DNA of 64,000 bases, from NCBI GenBank assembly GCA_004144175.1, contig SEFT01000009.1:62001-126000 (forward strand), given 5' to 3'. Below the pieces are notes generated by a model. It did not search any database, was not told where the DNA came from, and saw only the letters and a program-made list of their open reading frames with translations. Position numbers and translations under genes: made by a program. This stretch comes from Sphingobacteriales bacterium. Its GTDB lineage: Bacteria > Bacteroidota > Bacteroidia > Chitinophagales > Chitinophagaceae. Positions 45,247 through 54,472 of this stretch are shown in pieces. Numbering within the stretch: position 1 is the first letter of the stretch; every line of letters begins with the position of its first letter.

Positions 45247-46704
45247 TTAAATGTTTTCGGGCGGGTTTATCTGTGCTTCTTTCCGCTCCTGCATAAGGTA
45301 GTTGCTATAGAAAAGCGCTGCCATCACAAAGCCAATAACAACGCGTGCAGCGAGATCGGGCACCAATAAAAATGCAATGGCTAAATAGGTTACCGCTACT
45401 TGCCTCAGTATGATGAATGGCCTGTACGTACCTGAAACATGCCGGTCAACTACCAGTTGTAATAAAGGCATGGATATGCAAAGCGATAGGGTCATTGCGT
45501 AAACCATATACACTGCGTCATGCGTAAAGACAAGTGTGATGATCATGAATACATAACTCAGCAAGCAATACCCTGCGGTACACCACGCAGCCAGCTTACC
45601 TTTGCCAATAGCATTCAGATAATAGAACGGTAGAATCGTATAGATAAATATTAGCTCGAACAAGGTGTAAGCCTTAAGATAAATACCTGCCGATGCCTGC
45701 ATATCTGCACCCAGCCACTGCTCTAAAACGAAGGGCGATATAAAGTAAAACAATAGAAGTAAGGATATAGCTATCCCTGATAACAGGCCACTCGCTTTTT
45801 TATACAACTGCTCCGAAGAATGGCCGTTTGCAGCTGTAGCAGAGAAGCCGGGGAATACCCAAAAAATAAGGCTCAGGAAAATGAGATGTATGTGGTTGAA
45901 TAGCGTGCTGGCAAGGCCATAAGAAGATACCTCACTCAACCCCGAAAAAGAGGTAACCCAAAAACGGTCGGTCTGGAAGGCGATCATTACAAACAACGAT
46001 TGCAACCATGGCCAGAAGCTATAGGCAATAGCCGGCCTTTCGATCTTTACCAGCTGCTGTATAGAGATTTTGTAATAAGGCAGATATCGCCCTACATATA
46101 TAAACTGAATAATGAGAAAAAGCAGGCTGATAATAATATTCGCCCACAGTATATGTAGCAGGCCGTAACCGCTTAGTGCCAGCCCGATATTAACAGCCAG
46201 CAAACCTCCCTTGCTTAAAATATTAAGCACAGCAGACGTAGCAAACTTATTGCATGCTTTAAAGGCTCCCTGAAATACAGGGTAAAATCCCCGCAGTGCA
46301 GCTGTAACCCCGGCAAGCATAAAACACGTTACATACTGACCCGGATAACTATCCCTGATGCCAAACACAGACGTTTGCATCTCGATACCGGCTATGATGG
46401 CCGATATGATCAGAATCGCCAGCCCGCCTATTAAAGTAATTCCGAGTGCGTTATTTATAGTGCGGGTAACTTCCGGATAATTCGATTGAGCGGAGTAGTA
46501 AGACACATTGCGCGTGGTAGCCGCGCCGGTATTCAGTTGCAGCAATCCCAGTATCCCCATCAGGGTATTCAGGAATATCCAAAGGCCAAACGTGCTTTTC
46601 CCCAGGCTATTCAACAATACAGGCAATGCTGCCAGGTACAGGACTATATACAAAACAGTATCCAGCACACTCCAGAAACCGTTCTTTAGCCCTTCTTTTA
46701 TCAT
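45247..46704 (-). CDS. Wzx-like polysaccharide flippase
   Basis: The 485-residue protein has about 12-14 membrane helices. Its first helix (NGFWSVLDTVLYIVLYLAALPVLLNSLGKSTFGLWIFLNTLMGILGLL) matches the MATE/MVF start of Wzx proteins, which turn lipid-linked oligosaccharide across the inner membrane. The open frame extends 21 codons upstream, but the ATG at 46704 starts the hydrophobic pattern. It lies 1.2 kb from the epimerase and methyltransferase and completes the glycan cluster. Confidence 0.85.
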   Translation of the reverse strand: MIKEGLKNGFWSVLDTVLYIVLYLAALPVLLNSLGKSTFGLWIFLNTLMGILGLLQLNTGAATTRNVSYYSAQSNYPEVTRTINNALGITLIGGLAILIISAIIAGIEMQTSVFGIRDSYPGQYVTCFMLAGVTAALRGFYPVFQGAFKACNKFATSAVLNILSKGGLLAVNIGLALSGYGLLHILWANIIISLLFLIIQFIYVGRYLPYYKISIQQLVKIERPAIAYSFWPWLQSLFVMIAFQTDRFWVTSFSGLSEVSSYGLASTLFNHIHLIFLSLIFWVFPGFSATAANGHSSEQLYKKASGLLSGIAISLLLLFYFISPFVLEQWLGADMQASAGIYLKAYTLFELIFIYTILPFYYLNAIGKGKLAAWCTAGYCLLSYVFMIITLVFTHDAVYMVYAMTLSLCISMPLLQLVVDRHVSGTYRPFIILRQVAVTYLAIAFLLVPDLAARVVIGFVMAALFYSNYLMQERKEAQINPPENI

Positions 46705-46833
46705 GTTGTGACCGGCCGCACATATGTAAGAAAATACAGGCGGCTGTCGCAAACTAATAAAAACCACAAAACATAAACCGATGACTTTGTAGATTCTATG
46801 TCATTCTTCACCAACCTTAAGATCGGGCTAACG

Positions 46834-49323
46834 CTACACCGGGTCTACATCGGGCTGTATCTGCAATGCGGAGAAGCCACGCTTACCTGTTATCAGCTGG
46901 CGTTGCTCTTTTATCATGTTCTTTGCAGCTTCTATCACGCGTATATCCCGCGGGCATTTCAGCCATACTTCCTGCACATACAGGTTGCGCACTTTCGATA
47001 CTAATGCGGGCACAGGGCCCTGCACTTGTATGTTTTCCAGCTTCTGTAGTGCCTGCACCATCAGCACGCCGCCCTCCATGGCAACTACTTCGTCTTTGTG
47101 TTTAAATACGACTTTGATGAGCCTTGTAAATGGCGGGTATAAAAAGAACTCTCTATACTTTATCTCGTGGTCATAGAACGACCTTACGTCATGCTCCTGT
47201 ACCCAGGTAAGCACCGGGTGTGTGGTATTATAGGCCTGTATCATCACCTTACCCGCACCGTCGGCACGGCCTGCCCTACCAGCCACCTGTTCCATTAGCT
47301 GAAAGGCGCGCTCATTCACCCGGAAGTCTGGATAGCTCAGTAGCGTATCGGAACTAAGTATACCTACCAGCGCTACAGGTGCCAGGTCTAGCCCTTTTAC
47401 CACCATTTGCGTACCTACCAGTATATCTATCTTATGTTTTTCCAGCTGCTCCAGCAGCTTTGAGAAGCTTTGTTTGGTACGCATGCTGTCCACATCCATA
47501 CGTGCTACGCGTGCTTCGGGGAATATCTGCTGCACTTCTTCTTCTATCTTCTCGGTACCGAAGCTTTTGCTCTGCAGCCTGCTGCTGCCGCAGGCTGCGC
47601 AGCTATGCATCACTGCCGACCGCTGGCCACAGTAGTGGCAATGCAGCTTGTCGGTGCTTTTGTGGTAGGTGAGCGATACGGCGCAGTTCTTGCACTGCGG
47701 CACCCAGCCGCATACCATACATAGCTGGAAGGGTGCATAACCCCTTCTGTTCTGGAAGAGGATCACCTGCTTTCTGTTCTCCAGCGCCGATTTGATGGCC
47801 TGCTGCAATTCGGGCGTCAGCATTTTTGCGCCTTGCTTCTTCACCGTCTCCAGTGATTTTGCGTTTACTATCTCTATATCTGGCATCTTCACGCCCATAT
47901 ATCGTTCCTTCAGGTGTACGTAGGCATACTTGCCATGTTGTACATTGAACAGGCTCTCGACCGATGGCGTGGCAGAGCCAAGTATCACCTTAGCGCTATG
48001 TATAGAGGCCAGGTATATAGCTGCATCACGCGCGTGGAAGCGCGGTGCAGGGTCTTTTTGTTTGTACGATCCATCATGCTCTTCGTCGGCTATGATGAGG
48101 CCAAGGTCATTGTACGGCAGCCATAGCGCCGAGCGCGGGCCTACTACTATATGGTATTGCCCTTTGCGTACCTTCTCCCATATCTCTACCCGCTCGTTAT
48201 TGCTAAAGCGCGAATGATACACACCCAGCTCTTCGCCAAAGTAGGCGTATAGCCTGCTCACCAGTTGCGTTGTCAATCCTATCTCGGGCAATAGCAATAC
48301 GGCCTGTTTGCCTTCGGCTATTACCTGCTTTATTTTATGGATGTACAGTAGCGTCTTTCCGCTACCCGTAACACCTTCCAGCAGGGTCACGTCTTTTTCG
48401 GCCAGCCCGGCTTCCAGTGCATCATAGGCTTCCTGCTGGGCGGGGGTGAATACGATCTCCCTGGCATCTTCCTTACCCACTTTATAGGCCAGCCGGTCTA
48501 CATCTATTTCTTCTATCTTAAAAACGCCTCTATCGGCCAGCGCTTTTATAGCCGATGCGGCTGCACCCGTGCGGTCCAGCAGGTCGTGCTGTTTTACGAT
48601 GCCGTTGTTCTTTATCGACAGCTCCATATACGCCATGATAAGGTCGAGCTGGCGCGGGGCCCGCGATAGCTCATCAAAGAGCTGGTGCATGTGTTCGTCG
48701 GCCTTATACTTATCGGCCAGCTTTATCACTCTTTCTTTCCGAGGCTTATAGGCAGGTTCCAGTGCATCGTTTATGATGATGACTTCATTCTCCAGCAGCT
48801 CATTCAGTACATTGATAAAATGCCTGGCTCCCACCAGCGACCGCAGGTCGCTCATCGATAGCTCCTTGCGCTGCTCCAGTACTTCTACGGCTACTTCGGC
48901 TTCGGGGCTCCATTCGTATACCACATCATCGTGCACGGGCGCCCATTGCAGCCTTGTTTCGCCGGCCAGCTTCAGGTGGGCGGGCAGGGCTGCCTGCATT
49001 ACCTCGCCGGGTGCAGCTATGTAGTAGTGTGCTATCCAGCGCCAAAACTGCAATTGCTTGTCATTCACCACGGGCTCTTCGTCCATGATGCTCTTTATGG
49101 GCTTCACCTCGTAGGTTTCAGGCTTGTCGTTGTGTACGCGCTCTACAATGCCCGAGTAGCGCTTGTTTTTCCCCAGCGCTACTTCTACCCGCATGCCCGG
49201 CTCCAGTATTCCCTGCATTTCGTGCGGAATACCGTAGGTAAGTACCTGTGGCATATTAAGTGGTAAAATAATATCGGCAAACCTATCGCCTTGATGACGG
49301 CTATCTGCAAACAGCGAAGACAT
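46834..49323 (-). CDS. priA: Primosomal replication restart helicase
   Basis: The 829-residue helicase has Walker A GVTGSGKT, motif II ADEEHDGSYKQ and the zinc-binding cysteines CMVCGWVPQCKNC ... CHYCGQ ... CAACGSSRL that are diagnostic for PriA. The N-terminal DNA-binding region (ADIILPLNMPQVLTYGIP) is present. It restarts collapsed replication forks. Divergent from clpX with a 219-bp gap. Confidence 0.97.
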   Translation of the reverse strand: MSSLFADSRHQGDRFADIILPLNMPQVLTYGIPHEMQGILEPGMRVEVALGKNKRYSGIVERVHNDKPETYEVKPIKSIMDEEPVVNDKQLQFWRWIAHYYIAAPGEVMQAALPAHLKLAGETRLQWAPVHDDVVYEWSPEAEVAVEVLEQRKELSMSDLRSLVGARHFINVLNELLENEVIIINDALEPAYKPRKERVIKLADKYKADEHMHQLFDELSRAPRQLDLIMAYMELSIKNNGIVKQHDLLDRTGAAASAIKALADRGVFKIEEIDVDRLAYKVGKEDAREIVFTPAQQEAYDALEAGLAEKDVTLLEGVTGSGKTLLYIHKIKQVIAEGKQAVLLLPEIGLTTQLVSRLYAYFGEELGVYHSRFSNNERVEIWEKVRKGQYHIVVGPRSALWLPYNDLGLIIADEEHDGSYKQKDPAPRFHARDAAIYLASIHSAKVILGSATPSVESLFNVQHGKYAYVHLKERYMGVKMPDIEIVNAKSLETVKKQGAKMLTPELQQAIKSALENRKQVILFQNRRGYAPFQLCMVCGWVPQCKNCAVSLTYHKSTDKLHCHYCGQRSAVMHSCAACGSSRLQSKSFGTEKIEEEVQQIFPEARVARMDVDSMRTKQSFSKLLEQLEKHKIDILVGTQMVVKGLDLAPVALVGILSSDTLLSYPDFRVNERAFQLMEQVAGRAGRADGAGKVMIQAYNTTHPVLTWVQEHDVRSFYDHEIKYREFFLYPPFTRLIKVVFKHKDEVVAMEGGVLMVQALQKLENIQVQGPVPALVSKVRNLYVQEVWLKCPRDIRVIEAAKNMIKEQRQLITGKRGFSALQIQPDVDPV

Positions 49324-49542
49324 ATCAACTGCAAGTTAGGCATTTAGCTATATAGGTGACAATGAAACGATTACATAAACCACCGCACAGCCCGCGGCAT
49401 AATTATTTAAAACTGGCTGGCTATGGAGATCGGTAGATGCGTATTAAAATCATTTATGCTTATGCTTTACCGCTCAACTATCAATGTTTCCGAATGGTTA
49501 CATCTACGTACATTTGCTTAACTAACATATTGAAGAACTATT
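49324..49542. other. Divergent promoter region between priA and clpX
   Basis: A TAACTTGC box on the minus strand stands about 10 bp before the priA start and a clear promoter for clpX is on the plus strand. A 24-codon ORF (49362-49436) shows nothing to support it. Otherwise empty. Confidence 0.5.
49485..49516 (+). promoter_or_regulatory. Promoter of clpX
   Basis: TTTC (49485-49488) and TACATTTG (49509-49516) are 20 bp apart; the second is a full match to TAnnTTTG. It is 26 bp before the start codon. Confidence 0.6.
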
Positions 49543-50793
49543 ATGGCTAAACAAACGGAGCGGAAATGTTCTTTTTGCGACCGCGCAGAGAGTGATGTAA
49601 ATATCCTCTTTACCGGTATGAAGGGAAATATCTGCGACCAGTGCATCGAGAATGCCCATCACTTATTGCAAGAGGCTACAGGGGAGACACAGAACAAAAA
49701 GAAAGACGCTAAGCAGGATGTGCTGCAGCATAAGGTTTACAAGCCACGCGAGATCAAGGCATTCCTCGACCAGTACGTAATAGGTCAGGACGATGCGAAG
49801 AAGGTGCTGTCGGTGGCTATGTACAACCACTACAAAAGACTGACACAGCCACAAAATAACGATGATGTAGAGATCGAAAAATCGAACATCATTATGGTAG
49901 GGGAGACCGGTACCGGTAAGACCCTGCTGGCCAAAACCATAGCGCGCCTGCTACAGGTGCCTTTTGCCATAGTAGATGCTACGGTATTTACCGAGGCGGG
50001 TTATGTAGGCGAGGATGTGGAAAGCATCCTGTCGCGCCTGCTGCAAAATTGCAATTTTGATGTAGCTGCCGCCGAGCGTGGCATCGTGTACATCGATGAG
50101 ATAGATAAGATAGGCCGTAAGAGCGATAACCCTTCTATTACCCGCGATGTAAGCGGTGAGGGTGTACAACAAGCGCTGCTGAAACTGCTGGAAGGCTCTG
50201 AAGTGCTGGTACCACCACAAGGTGGCCGCAAACACCCCGAGCAGAAGATGGTAAAGGTGAATACCCAGAACATTCTCTTTATATGCGGTGGTGCGTTTGA
50301 AGGTGTAGATAAGATGATCGCACGAAGGGTGCAGACCTCTTCTATCGGCTACAATGCTATAAAGAGCACTAATGAGCTGGACCGTGCCAACCTGCTGCAG
50401 TATGTAAACGCACAGGATCTGCGCACATTCGGGCTGATACCCGAGTTGCTGGGCCGCCTGCCAATTGTTACTTATCTCAATCCGCTGGATACTTCTTCGC
50501 TGAAGCGTATATTGACAGAGCCTAAGAATGCACTCATCAAGCAATATACCAAGCTGTTTGAATACGAGGACATCAAGCTGACGGTAGACGACGAGGCGCT
50601 GGACTATATGGTAGAAAAAGCAGTAGAGTTTAAGCTGGGTGGCCGCGGACTACGCGCTATTTGCGAAATGATACTGACGGATGCCATGTTCGACCTGCCA
50701 TCTGAAAAGACCAGCAATGAGTTTACCATCACGCTCGACTATGCAAGGCAGATGCTGGAACACTCGAAGCTTAATTACCTTACAGCAGCCTAA
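49543..50793 (+). CDS. clpX: ClpXP protease ATPase subunit
   Basis: The 416-residue unfoldase has the N-terminal zinc-binding domain (CSFC ... CDQC), Walker A GETGTGKT, Walker [10 protein letters not shown] and pore loop GYVGEDVE. It unfolds substrates into ClpP. No clpP or tig gene is adjacent in this window, unlike in many bacteria. It is followed by a small acidic gene only 12 bp downstream. Confidence 0.98.
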   Translation: MAKQTERKCSFCDRAESDVNILFTGMKGNICDQCIENAHHLLQEATGETQNKKKDAKQDVLQHKVYKPREIKAFLDQYVIGQDDAKKVLSVAMYNHYKRLTQPQNNDDVEIEKSNIIMVGETGTGKTLLAKTIARLLQVPFAIVDATVFTEAGYVGEDVESILSRLLQNCNFDVAAAERGIVYIDEIDKIGRKSDNPSITRDVSGEGVQQALLKLLEGSEVLVPPQGGRKHPEQKMVKVNTQNILFICGGAFEGVDKMIARRVQTSSIGYNAIKSTNELDRANLLQYVNAQDLRTFGLIPELLGRLPIVTYLNPLDTSSLKRILTEPKNALIKQYTKLFEYEDIKLTVDDEALDYMVEKAVEFKLGGRGLRAICEMILTDAMFDLPSEKTSNEFTITLDYARQMLEHSKLNYLTAA

Positions 50794-50805
50794 CCGCATA
50801 TTTAT

Positions 50806-51240
50806 ATGAAAGCACTCATACAGCAGTTGCAGCAAAATGCCGGACTTACGGAAGAACAAGCCATCAAGTCGGTACAGACCATAAAGGAATTTATACAGAG
50901 CAAGCTACCGCCCATGATGCATGGCCTGGTTGACAACTTTATGGACAGCAACGATGATGCGGATGAGGAAGACTATGTAGATGGTGCAAGTGGCGCGCAG
51001 GAAGATAGCTGGAACGACAAGGCAAACAACGTAAAGTCCGATGCCAACGAAAAGCTGGAACACCTGAAAGCCGAAGCCGGTGAACTCGCCAAAGAGGCGT
51101 CTTCAAAGTTTAGCCAATGGGCTACCAAAGCCGAGGCGGCAGCTGATGAAGCCCTCAATATGCTAAAGGATATGGTGACAACTAAAGACGAAAAATTTGC
51201 AGGCGAAGAGGAGCAGGACAAGACAAAAGAGAAACTGTAG
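50806..51240 (+). CDS. Acidic, helical protein of unknown function
   Basis: The 144-residue protein has an N-terminal helical domain (LTEEQAIKSVQTIKEFIQSKLPPMM) of a kind seen in small helical DUF proteins, then an acidic low-complexity linker and a long amphipathic helix rich in Ala, Lys and Glu (ANEKLEHLKAEAGELAKEASSKF ...), like apolipoprotein or YtxH-type stress proteins. No signal peptide. Twelve bp downstream of clpX, probably in one operon. Function unknown. Confidence 0.72.
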   Translation: MKALIQQLQQNAGLTEEQAIKSVQTIKEFIQSKLPPMMHGLVDNFMDSNDDADEEDYVDGASGAQEDSWNDKANNVKSDANEKLEHLKAEAGELAKEASSKFSQWATKAEAAADEALNMLKDMVTTKDEKFAGEEEQDKTKEKL

Positions 51241-51270
51241 CTACTGATACACAACGAAATACACAGATAT

Positions 51271-51308
51271 AAAAAATGGCCGGGCTCGATTCCCCGGCCA
51301 TTTTTTTT
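51271..51308 (+). terminator. Terminator of the clpX unit
   Basis: The stem aaaaaatggccggg/cccggccatttttt with a short loop and a T-run of eight follows the 50806 gene by about 30 bp. Confidence 0.9.
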
Positions 51309-51317
51309 GACCAGTGT

Positions 51318-51427
51318 CGTCATTGCGAGGAAGTATGACGAAGCAATCTCGCGAAATGAGTGGGGTTCCCATGCCGACGCAGGATTGCTTCGTACCCTGC
51401 CTGTCGGCAGGCAGGCTCGCAATGACG
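51318..51427. repeat. MITE- or REP-like palindromic element of 110 bp
   Basis: The outer arms are perfect 12-bp inverted repeats (cgtcattgcgag at 51318-51329 and its complement at 51416-51427). A second perfect 10-bp pair (acgaagcaat, 51338-51347 and 51384-51393) is nested inside, and a 7-bp hairpin (51397-51414) follows. No coding sequence. Elements of this look are scattered through Bacteroidota genomes; only one copy lies in this window. Confidence 0.65.
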
Positions 51428-51443
51428 GATAGAACCCAAAAAC

Positions 51444-51475
51444 AAAAAAGCACTAGTGCTAGCCAGTGCTTTTTT
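51444..51475. terminator. Terminator-like hairpin
   Basis: The stem aaaaaagcact/agtgctttttt with a 10-nt loop has U-runs on both strands and lies between the repeat element and the next minus-strand gene. Confidence 0.7.
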
Positions 51476-51517
51476 AATCATCATATCATAAGGCCCTATG
51501 GGCGTAATTTAGAAGAA

Positions 51518-51583
51518 TGTCATGCCGAACCGCAACTATCACATAGAGGGAACATACAAACCAGGTTGAAGACCGGCATGACA
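51518..51583. repeat. Second inverted repeat of the intergenic region
   Basis: A perfect 10-bp pair (tgtcatgccg at 51518-51527 and its complement at 51574-51583) brackets 46 bp of nondescript sequence. It may be a second, degenerate dispersed repeat. Confidence 0.5.
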
Positions 51584-51608
51584 GGTAGGAAAAATATAAA
51601 AAAAGATC

Positions 51609-51821
51609 TTAAGTAATTTCTTCAGTTCTAGACTTTACGTCTTTGGTGCTTCTTATGAGCCCCATACCAGAGAAGAAAAATATCGCGCCAAGGACTGCAT
51701 ATATTGCAATCATCTTGATGGTGCGGGTCTCATTGCCACCGTCCACAAAGGTAACCGCTGCTGCTATCAGGCCAACGATGCCCAGGACTGTAAGTATGAT
51801 ACCAAATATTCTCTTTTCCAT
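51609..51821 (-). CDS. Small two-helix membrane protein
   Basis: The 70-residue protein is mostly two hydrophobic helices (IFGIILTVLGIVGLIAAAVTFV and MIAIYAVLGAIFFFSGMGLI) joined by a charged loop, ending in a charged tail. It resembles many small inner-membrane proteins of the phylum; function unknown. Confidence 0.7.
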   Translation of the reverse strand: MEKRIFGIILTVLGIVGLIAAAVTFVDGGNETRTIKMIAIYAVLGAIFFFSGMGLIRSTKDVKSRTEEIT

Positions 51822-51895
51822 CGTTTCATTTCTTTCGACACTAGATATATAAAAAAGAGTGTGCCACGGCTGAGGATATAACCGTTGTAAAACTG

Positions 51896-52204
51896 TTAAA
51901 GCTTGATAGCCATTATTTTAGCGAGGAGTTCGCTTATATCAACGGCAGTGGTTGGTTTCTCATTTATCTCCTCAACGGAGTCGAACTCATGCCAAGTATG
52001 GTCTATTTCGTTGTCCCACGGATGCACGTGCATATACTTCAGTCCCCACTGATCTACGTAGAACCATTCGCCATCAATTAAGCACTTTCTGATTTCCTCA
52101 TCGATATAGCCCAGTTCAAGGTGGTTTCTATTGCTAAATATTTCTTCGTTGAACTGCTTGTAGTTAGCTCCGTCACGGTATAGGTAGGATAGTTTGATGT
52201 TCAT
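51896..52204 (-). CDS. Hypothetical protein with Trp-rich core
   Basis: The 102-residue protein (MNIKLSYLYRDGANYKQF...) has no signal peptide; a conserved-looking core (GEWFYVDQWGLKYMHVHPWDNEIDHTWHEF) is rich in Trp, His and Asp. The in-frame TTG at 52210 is not needed. Its gene is divergent from the XRE gene with a 67-bp gap that contains an imperfect palindrome, so it could belong to the adjacent accessory module. Function unknown. Confidence 0.65.
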   Translation of the reverse strand: MNIKLSYLYRDGANYKQFNEEIFSNRNHLELGYIDEEIRKCLIDGEWFYVDQWGLKYMHVHPWDNEIDHTWHEFDSVEEINEKPTTAVDISELLAKIMAIKL

Positions 52205-52226
52205 AGTCAAATATAACTAATGACCC

Positions 52227-52245
52227 TTAAAGTCCGTTGACTTAA
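52227..52245. promoter_or_regulatory. Imperfect palindrome upstream of the first XRE gene
   Basis: TTAAAGTCCGTTGACTTAA, with one extra A in the left arm, lies in the divergent gap 27 bp before the XRE start codon and could be its operator. Confidence 0.3.
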
Positions 52246-52271
52246 ATGCCACATGCCGATACCTTTCGCAA

Positions 52272-52493
52272 ATGAATATCAAGGATAAGGTAGGCCAGAG
52301 GGTACGCGAGCTAAGGCACGAGTTGCAGTTATCTCAGGAAGCTCTCGCCAACAAGGCTGGCGTTGATAGAACATATATGACTGACGTAGAAAACGGCAGA
52401 AGGAATATATCAATCGAAATCCTTGAGAAGATTATAGGTGCGCTTGAAGTTTCCTTTCAAGAATTTTTTAACGGTAAAGAGTTTCAGAAATAA
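52272..52493 (+). CDS. XRE-family transcription regulator
   Basis: The 73-residue protein is one helix-turn-helix domain: VRELRHELQLSQEALANKAGVDRTYMTDVENGRRNISIEILEKIIGALEV. Small XRE proteins of this size are common controllers of phage, restriction and defence genes. The stop codon overlaps the start of the broken nuclease-helicase gene by one base (TAATG), a sign of one operon and of coupled translation. Confidence 0.9.
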   Translation: MNIKDKVGQRVRELRHELQLSQEALANKAGVDRTYMTDVENGRRNISIEILEKIIGALEVSFQEFFNGKEFQK

Positions 52494-54472
52494 TGGGCGC
52501 ATTTTATATTAACTCTATCGACAAATTCCTGATGGATAGTACCCAAGAGGTAATAGGCCAACTTACTTATAAAAGCGGCCTCGCGGGATTCCATCAGCAA
52601 GTCCATAAACAAACTCTTTCATGGGCGGAGGAAATCTAAATCCTCAAGCAATCTTTAAAAAATATTCCTACTGTTGATTTAGGCAAATGTGGAATATTGC
52701 TAGAGTACCCCATTGCCAGACGTGAAAAAAGGATTGACGTCGTATTGACCATTAGGTCTGCAATTATCGTTGTCGAGTTTAAAAATGGTCGCGATTCATA
52801 CCAGAGAGCAGATGAAGAACAACTTTTAGATTACTGCCTTGATTTAAGGGATTTTCACTTTGAAACGAGGGATAAGGATATTTTTCCTGTGTTGCTAGCA
52901 TCAGATGCTCCTTCTAAATCTTCGTTTCCGCTTACCCAAGGCCATATTCAACCAACAGTATATGCAAATAGGCAGTCACTTAACGCAGTAATAAGAAGTA
53001 TCTGCGCCAATCTAACAGATAGCTATATCGACTTTGAAAATTGGAACAATAGCGTTTATTCGCCCACACCCACAATCATTGAAGCAGCAAAGACTTTATT
53101 TGCCGGGAAGTCAGTCGAAGAGATATCACGATCACATGCTGGAACAAAAAATCTTACTCGTACGACCAATGCAGTTGTGGAAGCGATCAAAAATGCTAAA
53201 CAGAATAATGAAAAGGTTATTTGCTTCATAACTGGTGTACCCGGTGCGGGCAAAACTTTGGCAGGACTAAATATTGCACACCATAGCGACTTTCAAACAA
53301 GCGAAAAATCCTTAGCCACTTTTCTCTCGGGTAATGGGCCTTTGATTAAAGTATTGCGAGAAGCGTTGAAAAGAGATGCAGTAGTTCGTTTGAAAAAGAT
53401 TGACCCCGATGTCAGGGCAAGGGAACAAGAGCGGATAATAGCTTTTATCGAAAACGTTCATAGGTTTATTGATTCTTATTTTACTAGCTCTGATGAAGTC
53501 CCGAATAATCAAATTATAATCTTTGATGAGGCGCAACGTGCATGGAATGCTGAGCATTCAAAACGCAAATTCCAAAGGCCATTTTCCGAGCCCGAGATGA
53601 TTTTTAATGTCATGGACAGGCACAAAGACTGGTCAGTGATCGTTGCTCTGATTGGCGGAGGACAGGAAATAAATACTGGAGAAGCTGGCTTACGGGAGTG
53701 GGGCAATAATATCATTTCCAAGTTTCCTCATTGGAAAGTCCATATCTCTCCAGCACTTAAAATAGGAAATCATAGCACTGGCAATCTAACGCTCTTTGAA
53801 CAGCAACCGCAACACGTTACTGTTATTGAGAACCCTGATTTGCATTTGGACGTTGCTATTCGGTCATATAAAGCAGAAGAGTTGTCAAAATGGGTAAACT
53901 TGATTCTTACAAATCAGCCTGATGTAGCAAAAACAGTCCTTACTAATAGCCTTCAGGAATATCCGATAGTTATCACAAGAAACCTGAGTAAAGCAAAGGA
54001 ATGGCTTTCAAACAAATGCGCGGGCACCAGAAGAATGGGGCTAGTAGCTAGTTCAGGGGCAAGACGTTTAAGGCCATATGGTCTGGATGTCAAAGCAGAA
54101 TTAGAAGAAGAAAATTGGTTTTTAAATCCTAAAGATGATGTCCGTTCATCCTATTATTTAGAAGTTCCAGCAACCGAATTCGGTATTTAAGGACTAGAGT
54201 TAGATTGGGTTGGAGTCTGTTGGGATGGAGATTTAAGGCGAACGGATAGTGTTTGGGATTACAGATCATTTAAAGGAACAAATTGGAGGAATGTAAGTAG
54301 TGAAGAAACTCGACAGTACATTCTTAATAAGTATAGGGTTCTTCTGACGAGGGCTAGAGAAGGAATGGTGCTATGGATTCCAGAAGGAAATAAAAATGAC
54401 GGTACTAGACAGCCTGAAATTTATGATCCAATCTATCAATATCTTAAAGAGTGCGGAGTCAAGGAACTATAA
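52493..54472 (+). pseudogene. Broken PD-(D/E)XK nuclease-helicase (DUF2075-type) gene with two in-frame TAA codons
   Basis: One uninterrupted frame of 659 codons spans the locus, but TAA stands at codon 49 (52637-52639) and codon 566 (54188-54190). The first 48 codons, the 497-residue middle part (usually read from a TTG at 52697) and a 94-residue tail share the frame. The middle part has an Asp-Glu-X-Lys site (RRIDVVL ... IIVVEFKNG; strictly EKRIDVVL) typical of PD-(D/E)XK nucleases, Walker A GVPGAGKT and Walker B IIFDEAQRAW. The tail has SF1-type motifs (GLELDWVGVCWDGDL; VLLTRAREGMVLW). At both TAA sites the family would usually have Gln, i.e. CAA read as TAA. It is visibly more AT-rich than its neighbours. 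Confidence 0.82.

Larger units (their letters stand above)
51241..51608. other. Intergenic region of 368 bp carrying repeat elements
   Basis: No gene is seen. It holds, in order, the terminator of the clpX unit, a MITE-like inverted repeat element, a second terminator-like hairpin and another inverted repeat. Confidence 0.65.

Noticed and set aside
49362-49436. 24-codon frame between priA and clpX
   Set aside because: Too short and without features; the region is better explained as promoters.
52493-54472. Changed genetic code (TAA as Gln) in this organism
   Set aside because: Other genes in the window (for example the FAH, rpsB, rplM and ruvC neighbours) end normally at TAA, so a global recoding is not supported. 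A local suppressor or mutation remains possible.
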